A stretch of 64,000 bases of DNA from Acanthochlamys bracteata (taxonomy: Eukaryota; Streptophyta; Magnoliopsida; Pandanales; Velloziaceae). Position 1 is the first letter of the stretch. Every line of letters begins with the position of its first letter. The translations under genes and the position numbers were made by a program. The stretch spans positions 6,922,001 through 6,986,000 of the forward strand of contig CM034141.1 of the NCBI GenBank assembly GCA_019914995.1. Reading direction: 5' to 3'. The notes under the pieces were generated by a model. The model did no database searches and was not told where the DNA came from. It saw only the letters and a list, made by a program, of their open reading frames with translations. Positions 11,697 to 26,000 of this stretch are shown piece after piece.

Positions 11697-13233
11697 TTAG
11701 AACTGGTCTATAATCTCTTGGAACTTCTCCATTGCGCTTGCTGGGAGTCCCAGCAGCACATTGATGCTCTTCCTCTCCTTGCCGTGAGACAAAAACAGCA
11801 CAACTTCTTTCTCCGGCAAGACGATTGGGCCCGACATCACCGCCGGGCCCCACCCGAAATCGGCGCTGTGGAAGGCGAGCCTTGACCAAGTTGTTACAAG
11901 CAATGTCGCCGACAAAGACGGCCGTGCTCTCGTTGTTTCGAAGTAGTCGATCGCCGATCGCATGTAGGAGTCGTCGACGGTGGTTACTGCTGTCTTAACT
12001 AGACTGACTGCGTGGGATAATGGACGGTTTACTAAGTCGCCGGCTTGGCATATTGCGTTTGTTAGCACGATACCGTTGCCAAAGTACCTGCCGGAGATTT
12101 ATTTAGTTAGAGTTAATTTGTTCAGCAGAGTTAGCCGTGAAAAATTGAAAGCTTTTTAATTTGCAAAACCGGCCAGAGGCTAATTAGTGACTTTACATAC
12201 CCTTTGGGGAGGGGCGGTGCGAACTTGGCGCGGCCATCAACGGCGAACAACAGCTTAGTTTTCTGATCGGGACGCATGCCGAGAGCTTGCGCCCTTGCAC
12301 GCCACACCATTCCTGTCAATGCTTCGAATGTCGTGCAGCCATTGATCAGCTCGCCGCCGTCTTCTAACACCTTCATCTTTAGTTTGCCTAGCTTCTCGGG
12401 ATCGAAACAGAACGAACGGTACAGCATCTCCTCGCTCGAGTAAAGTTCCGACATGCCGGAGACGTCCTCGATCTCTGCAAACTCTTCGTGAGCAAATTCA
12501 ATCGCCGGAGGGTTGCGGGACTTAAGAAGGCTCCTGTCCATGAAAGGCGGCACTGAAAGCGGCGAGCCGCGGGCGACTTCACCCCAAGAGTTGACGAACT
12601 CCATCGCTCCGACGCCGTCGAACATGCAATGGTTCATGGCAAGTCCTAGGATGAATCCTCCGCAACGGAACTTGGTTACCTGAACGCATGCGAAACCTTA
12701 TATTAGTTTCCAAAATATTCAAATTAACAGAATAGATATGAATTAGCTAACTAAAATATAGAAGGTACCTGTGCTATCATGGGAGGCATTTCGAGAATGT
12801 TCTTAGCACCAGGGATGTCATACACAAGCTTTCCTAGAGTCACCGGCTCCGGCTTCGCAATATCTCCAATGTCCTTCATCTCGCAATCGGCATCCGCATC
12901 GACGAAAACCACGCCTTCACCAGTGCAATCAACAATAAGCTTCATTTCGTTACTGATCGTCAACCGTCCGGCCAACGGATAGTAATGAACCAGCACCTTC
13001 GATAATGCGTCTTTAATCGTTTCGACGGCGTCGTCGTTGTTCTTTTCCTTAGATGATTCGAAGCAGTAGATTGTTCGAACGATGACCGCGATGTTCTGGT
13101 CGAGGTTGGAAAGGTAGTAAAGACCCTTTGGTGTTTCCTCTGCCGGAGGAACCAAAGTTGGTTCCCCTATATTCACCTTCAGCCTGAGAACTTCATCAAC
13201 GTCGTCGAACTTATTTCTGTTATCAGCAGCCAT
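11697..13233 (-). CDS. BAHD acyltransferase, omega-hydroxyacid/fatty-alcohol hydroxycinnamoyltransferase type
   Basis: BAHD enzymes move an acyl group from CoA to an alcohol or amine. The opening block ([28 protein letters not shown]) is that of the HHT1/ASFT/FACT/DCF clade, which feruloylates or caffeoylates omega-hydroxyacids and fatty alcohols for suberin, cutin and waxes. Three exons (12769-13233, 12201-12679, 11697-12087) join in frame to 444 residues, the normal length. The catalytic HxxxD is H172-CMF-D176 and the structural DFGWG is at 391-395. Both are intact, so the enzyme should be active. The acyl acceptor cannot be told from sequence alone. Confidence 0.93.
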
Positions 13234-13299
13234 CTCGATCGAATGCTGATAATAAGAATGTTAGCTTCAGATAGGGGTACCACAAGTCGTCACAGAAGA

Positions 13300-13918
13300 A
13301 GAAGAGAGAAAGGGTATATATATATGGATGCAATGTATAAGCTGGAACTGAAGAAGAGTAGGAAGGTTGGCGAGCTACTGCCTAAGCAATAAGTTGTGGA
13401 GTTTACAAATAAATAGTGGACCACGGAGGTTGCTGCTTCTGCTTTTGGGAGTAGGTGGCAGCTTATGACAAATCAGCTTTTTAATGACACAGTTATGCAT
13501 TTGTACAAGTAGGGAGGGGAGAGTTGGTCTATGAAATTACACCTACCATCACCAAAACACAAACTTTCAGGAACTTTGATTTGTTGGCCAACAGATTCTG
13601 CTGTTAGTAGGCATATCTGCTCACCAACTTTTGTTCTTCTGTTCCGATTATCAAACTAAGGAAACTTCAAACGTTCTAACATTGCTAGAGTGCACAAGGA
13701 AACAGTACAGTACAGATTAGAAGCAACTCTACCTTCAAGCCTAGCTATATTACACCCATCAGATTGGCACACTGATGCCATTCACTACTCTCTGAAGCAG
13801 AACTCGTGCCATTAAGGCATATTATTGGGGTAATTTGAATCCATTGCACCCAATAACAGTCTTCATGTGCTTAATCACATTAGCCCTACAACAACATGCT
13901 CCCATCTCCATTATGCTT
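13300..13918. other. Intergenic region between DEK 3' end and BAHD 5' end
   Basis: The BAHD promoter lies at about 13235-13450 with a TA-rich tatatatata stretch near 13317-13324. The remainder probably includes the DEK 3' UTR. No further gene is visible. Confidence 0.5.
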
Positions 13919-16900
13919 TCAATCATTATTATGGTCTTCGTCTGTCTCTTCTTTGGCATCATTTTCATCTCCCGTATCGCTTCTGTTCTCTGTGCCCTCG
14001 CTATCTGAATAATTGTCCATGATTTCTTCTATTATTGTCCGGATCTCTTTCTTTCTATCATACAAATCTGTCTTGAAATGAGCCCCTGCTTAGCATGTTA
14101 CAGTGTCAGAGAACAAATGAAACTATTGTTGGTCAATTTGCCATCAATTGCACTTTAAACCCAAAAGCTCACATAACTGTGAAAAACAAAAGAACTTTAA
14201 ACATTGCTCGACGATGGAAACAGGAGATTCAGGTGGAATCAGGACGTGGAACTTTAAACTCTTGGTTATTTACTCAAAAAATGCAGTTACGGGCATTTTG
14301 CTCTGACAGTGACACAGAAGAGCATGTTATTTCATCTAAGTTTTAAACATAATTTCACATAGTAGAAACCTAGAGCAATACTGATATACTCATCATAACT
14401 ATATGCCACACTACATCCAAAGGCGGGGTAGGATGCTTAGTATTAGGAGGATAAAGAGACTGATTGACAATGAAGAATCGGAAAACTCATGCATGCCCAA
14501 TGATGGGTACAAAAACATTATAAAGCTAACAAGAAAATTTATTCAACGTAGTATAGAATTTTAACAACAGAACTAAAAGAATAGGATGACTATTTTGTTA
14601 AAGATTCAGCTTACCTAACTGTTTGATGAGATCAGCCATAGTAGTCTGCAACACCAAAACAACCAAAAAACAAGAATAACAAAAAGTCAGACACTAGTAG
14701 GAGCATGTCATGCAGAAACAAGAAAACTTACCTTATCAAAGTCTACTTCTTCCAAAATCTTGCTGATCACAGAGTGCAACTCGTCCTGCGTAGGTCCTCT
14801 ACTTGGACTTTTACTATCCTTATCTTTCCCTGAATAATAAGTTCAAGGAGTGATCATCAAATTTCCAGTCCTATAATCATATTATAGTGATGCACTTGCT
14901 AATGTAAAAGCAAAATTGGCAACTTTCTAATGCAAAACTAGAGTTCCTTGATCTGCAACGGAGCAATTTGAGGAAGGCAGTAGCCTTTGTGCTTGAATCA
15001 TGGCTAGACAAAACTATATTGAATCCAATTGAACAACATTGTCAACTATCAAGCTTTAGAGACTAGTTCCGAAATCATCAAATACATTATACTCTCAGAT
15101 TGGTGCTAGGTAAGTTGGGCTGTTGTATAAATTAACTCAGACCAGGAATATCCATTGCAACAATCCAGTCAGCAAGCTTTCTTTTATGGAAAAAGAGTTA
15201 AAGTGAAAGTAAATGTGAAAGTCATCACTTAATTGTTGAAAAGCATATCCATACCTTTTTCCTTAGCTAAGGAAGTTGACACAGACTTCACTTTTGTGTT
15301 GCTTCCCTTGTTGGGTTTCGCTGAAGGCATATCACTTGTCTGGCGTTTCCTGTGGCCTTCCTTTTCTGCCTTGGAAATTAAGGATGGACTTGGATCAATA
15401 CCATCAACTCTTGCATCCTTTCTTGGTGATCCTTTAGAACTGCGCTTACTGCTCTTCACGGAATCTTTCTCAGATGTTAAAGGTTTCTCCTTTCTTTTGG
15501 ACTTTCCTGATGACTCCTTGGATTTTCCTTCCTTGCTTTTGACAGGTAAACTCTCTTCCTCTTTGACTGTTGAAGATGACTTCTTTGAACCAGATATTGA
15601 GGAGCCCTTGCTAGTTTTCCCATAATCCTTTCCGGTAGGAGAAGATTTTACCTTATGACCAGTTTTTGATGTCACCTTTTTACCAGAATCCTTCTTGCTT
15701 GGCTCTTCCGGTTCATCCTGCTCATTAGCCTCCTCACTTTCACCTTGGTCGCTCTCTTCCATTCTGTTTTTGTCATCTTCTTCATCAGTTGAAGCATCAT
15801 CAGTGTCAGCAGAATCGCCATTCCCTTCTTCCTCTGCAGAAGCAGCAGCAGTCTCATTCTCCATCTCTATTTCATTATCAGCACTTTTCATCTTTGTCTG
15901 AAGCAGAAGATTACAAAAGCATAATAAAGAGCCTAGTTTACATACAAATACGATACATAACACTAAAAGGCACTAGTTTACATACAAATATGATACATAG
16001 CACTAAAAGGCAGTGGTGTTACATCATTTTCGAGATGTCTACATGAACATGCATATTTACAAATTCCTTGAAAAGCTTGAAAAACAAAAGATTAATAGTC
16101 AATCAACATATTTTGGACATTTATAACATTCAGGAAATAATAAACAAGAACAAAAACTTCATTAATACGTAAAACAAGATAACCTCAACCTACAGGCTTT
16201 TCCTATGTGGATTTAAAGCAAACTAATCCGGTAGTTCTTGGAATATAAAGGAACATTATATTCCATTATGAAAACAACGCAAACAAATTAAATATTCATG
16301 TGGACCAAGTTTGCTTATATAAACAATGAACACAGTCTAAGCATAGTACATTCACATAAAAATCAAGGGAGAAACAATGAGCATAACAGGCAGGACATAC
16401 GAAAATGGAGAATCTTCATATAATGCAAATGACTATACCAACCTTAGTTGCTCTTTTAGAGGACTGGTTTGAACCTTTACTCCTTTTTCGTTTTCCTTTC
16501 TGTGAAAAGACTTATATTAAGACTGAAGAGTTCAAGATCAGATAGTACAGAACATAGTGAACGGAAGTATCATGTGAAGAGAGTCTTAAAACCTCATCTT
16601 TCTCAGCGAGCAAGATATCTCTTGTAACATGAGGACATTCAAGAAATTCCAGTAGCTTTGAAGAGATATCTTCCTACATGAGATGCGACTTCATCATATT
16701 TGAGTTCAATAGAACAGGTGAGCAAAGTTGAAAGGAGTAAAACTGACCTTTTTAGCACTAGTCCTATTTATTAAAACATCAAGCATCTCACAAAAATCAA
16801 TCAACTTGTCCTTGTTAATTTTGTCAAGCTTCTCCTTGACTTTTGCCTTTTGTTTTTCCTGATCATTAAACGAAACACAACAAATAGGATCAAGAACTTA

Positions 16901-18204
16901 GAAAGCTATAGGATTCATTGAAGTGATAGAACTAACTTAAGGAAAATGCCAATCCATACTTGCAGCAATACTTGAAAAGTTATTTTGCCAATACTGCAGT
17001 ACTGGTAACAAAACAAAAGGCAAAAAAGTACAATAGGGAGAACAAACATACCTCATTGTCGCCCCAAACAAAGCCAGAGAACTGGAAGATGTTGCGTTTC
17101 AGAAAATGCACCTACCAGCATAAAGTCATGTTATATTGAGTACTGACAATGTTACCAGAGCAAGCATTCACGCTTCACTGGAAAATTTTAAGAAAATTAA
17201 GGCTTAGGAAGGAGGTTTACAGTTGATTTCTTTCCGAATAGAATGGTATGAAGAGCCTGAAGATTGTCATCAGCCTTTCTTTTTGAAATTTTGAAGAACA
17301 CTAAAAAACATCAGACAATTTGAAGTGTGATTGGCAGCTAATGAATCATAACCATACTTAAAACAACAATATCTCATTAACATGTAAGCAAATCAAAATT
17401 ATCTAAAAATTGCTGCTCCCTTATTTCAGATAGAATTCATGACACAAGCGACTGACTGATCAACATAACATAAGCAATGACCAACCACAACATAGTCAAC
17501 ACAGATTTCAACAAAGAACTAGAGAATTGCATCTAGGGTGGGTCAAAAGAAGCAATGGAAACAAAGTGCATAACAATCATGCAAAAGCAAATTTCTAAGT
17601 CATAAATTATATAATTTAGCCATTATATAGCATTTCACACGACCCTAGAACTAGAGTAACATAAAACAAAAAATTATAATAAAGATAATTAAGAAAAATT
17701 CGGAAGATTCATTCAAGTAGGCTTACCATTCGGTATGTCCTTCAACTTGGTCCCTGAACCCTGCAAAACACACAATCACAGAAACCAATTCCTCTATCTT
17801 CAACCAATCATTAACAGAAAAGAAAACAGAAATCAACAGAGAAAGAAAACCAAGGAAATCCTTCATCAACTAACCTGAGAAACAGTCACGATCTTAGGAG
17901 CCGGTGACTTCCGTGGAGACAAAGCCTCCGAGAATCTCTCAACAGCCTTGCGTTCTCTCGACGGCCTCTCAATTGTCGGTGGTGTCCTCTCCATCGAAGG
18001 CTTCCGCCGTTGCTTCCGATCACTGCTCTCCTTCTTCTCCTGCTGCTTCTCTTCACTCTCCTTCTCAACCACTCCCGTCTTGCCCTCTTCTTCTACCTTA
18101 GCTACTGCTTCTTCTTTCTTTTTCGCTTCTTCAGCCTCGGAACCGTCACCGGCCGGCGGGACTTGTTCTTCTGAACCCTTCTTCTCGTTTTCCGGCAGCT
18201 CCAT
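13919..18204 (-). CDS. DEK-domain chromatin-associated protein
   Basis: Plant DEK proteins bind histones and DNA and affect chromatin compaction and gene expression (family knowledge). Eleven exons join in frame to 563 residues: 17875-18204, 17727-17760, 17221-17300, 17052-17111, 16748-16858, 16593-16673, 16443-16499, 15255-15897, 14732-14829, 14615-14645, 13919-14085. The order is: acidic/basic N-terminus with RPSRERKAVERFS; SAP-containing DEK core (GSGTKLKDIPN, NLQALHTILFGKKS, NIFQFSGFVW, DKLIDFCEMLDVL); a Lys-rich nuclear signal (KGKRKRSKG); a long Ser/Lys/Glu-rich disordered segment in the 643-bp exon; and the C-terminal DEK-C domain (SPSRGPTQDELHSVISKILE, DLIKQLGAHF, KKEIRTIIEEIM). The 5' UTR carries telo-box-like aaccctag (18272-18280). 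Confidence 0.95.
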
Positions 18205-18299
18205 GAAGAGCGAATTGAAGATCTGGCACGGAAATCAGAGCCCTAGATTGAACTGTGGAGAGAAGAAAGAAAAACCCTAGATATGGAAATGGGGAAGAC

Positions 18300-19500
18300 T
18301 GAGCGCGGGATTGGGAGTTTCTTTTTGGGGGGGAACGAAAATTTTTTAGTGGGAGCGGGAGTGTTGTAAGATGAATGAAGCCATCGAATTCGAAGGGGTA
18401 ATAATTAAATTTGGGGAAATATTTTTAATTTCCCACCAAATTAAAGCTGTCCTAGATTCTAATTTCCCAACCATGATGAACAACACACACGCACACAAAT
18501 TTAAAAAGAAAATACTAATAAGCTGAAAATAAATTACATTATTATAAATGGAATTATTAAAAATAATTGTACTAATAAGCTGAGACTAAATTGTAACAAA
18601 TAAAAAATATATCTGATCATTTCTTTAAGTTCTCTCTTTAAAATTATAAAAAGAATGTCAATACTTTGCTTTCGGTCCAAACCCAAGAAATAAAAAAGAG
18701 AACGGAGTCAAAGATCACATCACGCACAAACAAAGCGTCCGCTGTCATGTAATATTTCCAGTCTGAATCAGAAACTTCTTCAATCTGGAAGAGCAACTCT
18801 TTGTCTCAGTATAAGAATGTGTTGTTTGCTATTTTATTCTAATTTATTTTAAATTTTTGAATAAATTTTGTGTAATAGTTTATTATTTAAAATTTTTTAA
18901 AATATAAAAAATATTTTATTAAACTTCTTATTATTTTTTATTTTATTTTATAAATTTATTTATTTTTAAATTTTAAATATTTTTATTTTTCAAAATTACT
19001 TCAAATATCCTCTGCAGTCGCATCATCCGTGGCAGCAAATTCTGCAAGCTCATTAGAATACACATATGAATGGGAAGATCTATAAATTAAGCAAAACATA
19101 GAGTTCCTATCTGGATAATTTTTTCTTAAAAAACTCACTTTTTGAATAATCTTTTATAATTATATTTATAAAATTGCTATTATATATTTATTTTCTAATT
19201 ATACTTCAAAAAATATAATAAAATCTTACGGTATAGATACTTTTATACTCTAAAATAAATATAAGAAAAGACTTTAATAAATAATGTGAAATAAAACAAT
19301 TTTTTGAAAACTCTCAAACACTCTGTCAGACATGACCTAATTCCACACAGCAGATTACTGACTAAATTTCAGGACACATAAAAACATCATTCATGCACAA
19401 GACCTCATGGAAAGAGGGAAAAAAAAACCAGATTACAACAGATGGTGAAAGGAAAAGATACTATATTAATCCACATTTTAGAAAAACTAGTGGTACATAC
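18300..19500. other. Intergenic, AT-rich transposon remnants
   Basis: No gene seen. About 18825-19010 and 19110-19330 are AT-rich blocks whose ends and interior resemble the short MITE-like elements elsewhere in the window, too diverged for clear boundaries. Confidence 0.4.
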
Positions 19501-19736
19501 ATTGAGTGGTGTGTGTAGATTTAACTAATTCACAACAACAGTGTCAAGGCTTGCTTCCAATCTGCTTCTGCTAGAAAGCTTCCTGCCTGCCTGCACTTGC
19601 TGAACAAAGAGACCACGCATTCACGAACATCCTCCTACAAATACTTCCATTAATAACATACATCCCAGTAACAATTCAGTAAAAGGGGCATACTTATCAG
19701 CTGCAAAGATCCAATCTAATGTGAGAATTCCTGCCT

Positions 19737-21935
19737 CTATAGAATGGTGCACGAGCATGCTGACTTCTTTGGTAATTCATCTATCTTCTTTTCTGCAGCA
19801 GCAGTCAGCAACAAAAATAAAAAACACCTTAACAAAACCATCCCAAATTGTATAAAGAGAGATGATATGAGATCAAACTCCGAACAGCACCATCCTAACC
19901 AACAAACAAGCTCTAAAAGTATCTTTCAGAGAATTTAACATGTGACTGGTGTTGCTAAAACGTTTTGCATGCATACAAAACAAACGCGGAAACATACAAG
20001 CATCAAAATGCCAAAAGTTTTGCACATATTTCTGCCATATAAAAGGACACCGAAACTTTCATTAAAGAAAGTAACTAAGAGAGAAATTGTCCTGGAATAA
20101 CCTGATTGCGACTGGATTTAAAAGAAATTGGAGTGCTTGCTATTGAAGAAAAAAGTTGTGGTGTTCTGCCCAAAGACCACCGATTTGAAGGATTTATAAA
20201 CCGTCAACAGCAAGAACTACACTTTTACCTGCTTTGGCCTTTGCCGATGATGGCTGGACAACAACATGCATGGTAATCGTCCCTCCTGGGAGCTCAACAA
20301 AGGGCGGTCTGCATTGTGCCACTGTTTTGTTGTTCTCCAAGATTTTTCCGCTGCTGATCAGCTTAACATCATCACCTGCCTTAGGCACGATTTTTTTATC
20401 TAAAAAGTACCAAGGACAGAAAATGTTACATTTCAAACCACCAAAAAGGTGGCATGTCCTAGAAAAAATGAACTAAATGGCTTTGTTTAAAAGTAATCAA
20501 TAAATTTACGCATATGCATCTCATCTCAAAACAAAAATTCAGAAGGAAATTAAGATGATTTACTACAAAAGGGTTCTATATTAGCATCTTCCTTAGCATA
20601 AAATGGTGAGGTGGATGTCTTCAGAAACGCATGCAGCAGCTAAATGTAGCATGAATCAAACAGGCGGAAAGCATGGAGACTATATGGAGTAACTTGATAA
20701 TCCAAAAGAATTTAACCTTTTCTGCAGTAAAGAAAGATGTAAACATTAAAGATTTGGCGTTGGAGACTGAAAATTAGGAGCAGAGTATATTTCGCGAGGG
20801 TAATCTAAATAAAGTAGCAAGTGAGTCCATAAAGATAGTTTAGACAAAAAAATTGCACTACAGACCACAAACTAACAAGCTACAGATGGACTCATATTTA
20901 CCACTATTGTTCAGACTTACATGATCCTTAACAATTCCACAATCAAATCTATAGCATGTTCCGTTGAATAAAAAAGTCTATAAATGAAGCAAAATACCAC
21001 AGCTAAGAAATAACCTCAATCTACAATGGTTTAGAATTCTTTAGGATATACCAGTCTAAACTTACTTGTCATTCCAACATCATCATACACATGAAAATGC
21101 TAACCTTGAGGTTCATTAATGCCAATAAACTTTCAGCATATTGCACATAGAGAATGTTCAATTCGACCTCTTGAACTCAAAACAACGCGAGACCCATACT
21201 TAAAGCAAGACTAATGCATACCCACTTCCGCAGGCCAATACAAGTATATACAACATGTGGATGTTCAAAGCTATCTCGGTACAAACTGAGAATCAACTAA
21301 GCTAACAAAGTAGATAAGGACAACGAAATTTCAAGTAAAACCCCAATGCACAGGAAATAGAAGTACTTAAGCACGACCAACAATATATTAAGCGGATGTT
21401 TGGGAGAGCTTTTCTCCTCCTTTTCATTCCAACTTTTCATTTCATGTTTTCCAATAAAACTTCTAGAATAATCTACAGAAATTTTTTTTAAATATTAAAA
21501 GTACAGAAAAATTTTACAACATAAAATTTTATTATTAATTATTTTTATTATTTTTTTAAGTAAAAGTTACAACTTACTAATTGCTATTAAAAAGAAAAAA
21601 AAACCACAACTTTCTAAGCATACTCTTCATACGATCCATCCAAATGTAACAACAAGCTCAATTTCACTGGTGCTACTACATAATCCAATATGCCAATTGC
21701 GCACAATCTGAAAGATACTTGGAAGCAGAAAAGGCAATCACAATTCACAAGGGAACATTCATGTTCAACTAAAAATTAGCAAACAACTACATCTATAAAT
21801 GTAACCTTTGGGCCATTCAGAGACCATTCTTTCCTTCACCATGGCGACAGTAGCCGTCGCAGAGTATCTAATCGGCCCTATATCAGTTCCATCATAGAGC
21901 TTGAACTTGAGCTCTACAAACTCTTCTTCCGGCAT
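19737..21935 (-). CDS. MUB: Membrane-anchored ubiquitin-fold protein (MUB)
   Basis: MUBs are ubiquitin-like proteins tethered to the plasma membrane by a lipid; they bind group VI ubiquitin-conjugating enzymes (family knowledge). Three exons (21806-21935, 20229-20399, 19737-19792) give 118 residues. The beta-grasp fold is shown by EEFVELKFKLYDGTDIGPIR, ATVAMVKERMVSEWPK, GDDVKLISSGKILENNKTV and PGGTITMHVVVQPS. The 56-bp last exon encodes EKKIDELPKKSACSC and ends CTIL, a prenylation box with Leu last (geranylgeranylation favoured) beside extra Cys residues for possible palmitoylation. The start is the ATG at 21935 (MPEEEF); upstream in-frame codons contain no ATG. Intron 1 is 1.4 kb. Confidence 0.95.
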
Positions 21936-23012
21936 CACAACAATAGCAACCAAATCGTTCTTGTTACAATTCTCTCCTTTTCGTTGATCTTGTTCTTATA
22001 GTTCTTAAAAAATCAGCAATCAAAGATCAATCTCAGGAAACCAAAAAGAGCCAAAAAGTTACGAAAAAAGAACCACCAATTTAAAAAAAATAACAAGAAC
22101 GAACCTTTTTCGCATGGAAATCGTTTGTGAGTGATTAATTTCACAAGATGCTCTTCGATTTTGAATCAAATCCAGAGAATGAGGAAGAAGAGAAACTGAA
22201 GAAAACGAAAAAAAAAAGGAAGAGAAAGAAGAAGAGAGTATAACTGAAAAACGGGCTAAAGTTGGTTTCGCAGAGTGCCCGGAAACTGCTTGACCGCCGA
22301 GAGTGTTGTGACACTTGCAGCAATCGCAGCCGTACAGTTGTCTTTCTAAACATATTGGAGTAAATCGTACAAAATAATTAATCCAAAAGTTTCTTTTGAT
22401 TTCTTTCTGGACTGTTGTAGCAAAGTTTAAGGGGTAAATTGATAATAATTATAATTATAAATATAAATTATAAAAAGATATCGTAACAAATTGCCGCCAG
22501 TAGGGTGTTTCTAGTAATTAACTGGGAAAGATAGAGAACGAAAATTTACCCAAGCTCGCCCCGGCAAGAGTTGAATTCTCAATACAGCAATAGTTGAACA
22601 GACAGAGATTACACACTGCCTAAAAAAAACAACAACAAAGTTTCGTGTGTTACAAGCTTGAAAGAAGCAAGATTCACCTGAACTATGATTCTTTTCTTTT
22701 GCACAAAAATCCCTGGGTATTACAAGAATGAAGATACAGAGACGTCACGATCTACTGCGAAACTTCTACATGCAGCGGATTTCTCTACACTAAACTCTAC
22801 ACCTTCATCTAATCAAGGCAATCGAAAAGAACGACGATGTACTTGATAGATATCTCCCTATCATCTACATACAATGCATTGCTGTCGAATCTTCTACATG
22901 CTGTCAAATCTTTGTCTTCATTGAGTCATGAAGGCAGCCAAAAGAATCACTGTAACCACAAGGAAAAGAAACGCACAGCTTTTCAGAAGCTTTTGTAGTG
23001 AAGATCGGCTTC

Positions 23013-26000
23013 TTACCCTTCGTTCATAGCTTGCGTCATCCATGCGATTGTCAGATCTCTTGTCTCATCACTCGTCTCAGCACCTGAAGGCTGTCCATCA
23101 TACAGCATGGACTCTAAGTAGTCAAGGACCTCCACGACTTCTGATATGGAAGGACGATGATCAGCATTTTCCTTAATGCATCTAAGTGCTACTGCAAGGG
23201 CTAGGAGGAGCTCAGCTGTAGGATATCTCCCTAGCAGCTTTGGGTCGGCAAGTTCTGCATAATTGCTTGCGGCAGTTACTATCATAGGCCGAGCCTGCAA
23301 CATAACAGGATGAATTACATCCATTGTAACTGAAATTAATGTTATGAGTCTCTTAAGATTCTAATAGTCTACGCTCATCCATGTTTCAGCAGGAAAACAA
23401 GTTGAACTTATCCTAAATTCACATATCCATAAGCAACGGTCCTTGATTTCTAAATAAGGATGTTTCTGAAGAATTTAAGAGCTATCCCTCTGCTTACTGC
23501 TACCATCAGATTAGACAAACAAAGAAGAGTTTTGAACTTCATTCATTCAGCATAAGTCGTGCCAACTAAAATTTATGGTAACCAAGCTTACCCATTCTAC
23601 AAGGGACCATTCCGAACGCGGCCTCTCTTCATCCCATGCTTTCCGTCCGGTAAGCAACTCCAAGAGAACAATTCCGAAACTGTAAATATCAGATTTTGCT
23701 GTCAACTGTCTACCCAAGGCATACTCTGGAGCCCAGTATATGTTAGCTCTCATCAGGTTTGGTCCAAATGTGGCAAAGCCATAGTCAGAGATCTTAGGAG
23801 TGAAGTCTCTGTCCAACAATATTTTTGCAGGTTTCAAGTCTCTCATCATGATCTGTGGGTTGACTTTGCAATGAAGGTGCTGCAAGCCTCTAGCTGCACC
23901 TGCAGCTATCTTCATCCTTGTATTCCAGTCTAATGGTTCCCTGTTAAGATCTGCAGTATACAATTGTGTCATTCCACAAGGGTCCTTATGTTCAATCCTG
24001 AAACTATCAATTAGTTTGTAATCCACTAAAAGAGTCACTTGCGAAATATAAATTGCATATCCAGAGATCAATTAGCCAAATATATGTAACTGGGTATGTG
24101 ATAAAAAATGATGGAACTATTCATGTCGGTATCTGTCAAGTAAATTTATATTTAAGGTTCAGACTTTTAACTAAGAAATATGTATAAAACTTGATTACGG
24201 ACATGCTGATTGATGACAGTAAGGTTTCTGATATATGGCAAATGAATGACTGAAGGTAAAATATGAAGCTGCTGCACCATGGGAAAACAGAAGGAAAAGA
24301 GCAAAGAATAAACAACAGATATAAGAGAGTGCCCGAATATCAAAGAAAGAAACCAAACATTCCCCAATTCAGCAGCCCTTTTTCACAGTAAAAACACTTC
24401 CAATCTTGAAACAAATTTGAGACAGCAAGTAATGAAAAGGCAAGTTTTAGAACAATCCATACCATGCAGGTGAGAATCTAATGATCCTAAGGGCATATAT
24501 TCGTACACAAGGAGCCTTTGATCCCATTCATGACAAGAACCAACCAAAGTCACCAGATTCTGATGATGTATCGTGACCAGGTTGACAACTACCGCTAGAA
24601 ACTCTCTTTCCTTTTCTGATAGAAACATCCTTTCCTCTGGGAACAAATTGGAATCCAGTCTTTTTACCACTACAGCCTACAACCAGGAAAAAGTATTGTT
24701 GAGCACATTCCTAACTGTTCAATACATATTCTGTTTTACTGATTACTAAATGAATTTTAGACTGAATACTAAACAAGTAACTAAAGTATTTTAATCTAAG
24801 TGAAAAAGAGATGGATTTCTTTCAGGATTTCCTTTAGAAGACTAACATAATCAAACAAATTGCATCCTACCTCGCGCGTCCCCCCAAGAAAGCCTCTATA
24901 GACACGGCCGTGTCCGCCATTCCCCAACATATAATCTTCTCTGAAAATCTCTGTAGCAGCTACAATCTCTCGGAAAGGGAAAAGTTTTGCAGATGTTGGA
25001 AAGCCAGAGGTATCTCTTGAGAGTGTCTGAGCACCTGATTTTGTCATCACAATGAAGAAGAGTAATAATCATAGAAATCCATGCATGCTGAATTATGTCA
25101 TCACTTATTAACCAAACAAGTAAACATTATATGCAGAAAGACCTATAAAAACAATTAAGTTAAAAGTAGCATGCAACTTTGAAAATATCAAATGCTTTTG
25201 TTCCTCAGGCTATACTCCATTAAACTAACAAGTAAACATTATGAAAAAAATTAGAAAGATAAACTAGCATAACACAACAAGTAACTTTATCAAAAATCAA
25301 GAATAGCTTTAAGATAGCAAGTGGACTTCTCTTCAGAGTATAACCCAATGTTAGCATCACTGAGTTACAGCTTACTACCGAAAACATTATCAGGAAATAG
25401 CATCAGCATGTTTTTTAAATCACTGAATTAAAATGCAACACTAGTCAAACTAGCATACTCCATGATCTAAATCACTGAATTATAAAGTACTGTGAATAGC
25501 ATTATCTAAAATCAAGCATACGTCTCACACAGCAAATGCACTTTTCCTAAGTGTATACTCCATGTTCTACATCAATAATTTACTACAAAAACATTATGAG
25601 GAAAAATGAAAGTAACAGCATACATACGCTATTGTTCAAACCAGGGAATGGAACAAGAACTGATCGCTAAATACAAGCATAACAAAGCAAAAGAACTTAA
25701 CAAGAACGAAACAATCCAAATTCTCTGTTACTACCAGATAGAATCTACGGGAAACAGAATTTTTCAAGTTTAATAATCTCTGTCTGTCCTCTTCTTCTTT
25801 TTTTTTTTTTTTTTTTTTTGGCGCTGTTGCTGTTTTTGTTCTGATAAAAACCATTACAGAGAATGAATTTGAAACGGGTTCCAATTGAACGAAGAACCCA
25901 AACCCAATCTTCGTGATTACATACATAAACACTACAAACATTTCCCGCAAGATAAACATTTCAAGCAATTAACACTAAACCAAAGACTACTGATTGCACG

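Noticed and set aside
15233..15625. 130-codon plus-strand open frame
   Set aside because: Antisense of the Lys/Ser-rich DEK exon; no independent evidence.
18239..18281. Interstitial telomere sequence
   Set aside because: Only single telo-box-like motifs (ccctag) occur, as usual in leaders of plant housekeeping genes; there is no tandem TTTAGGG array.
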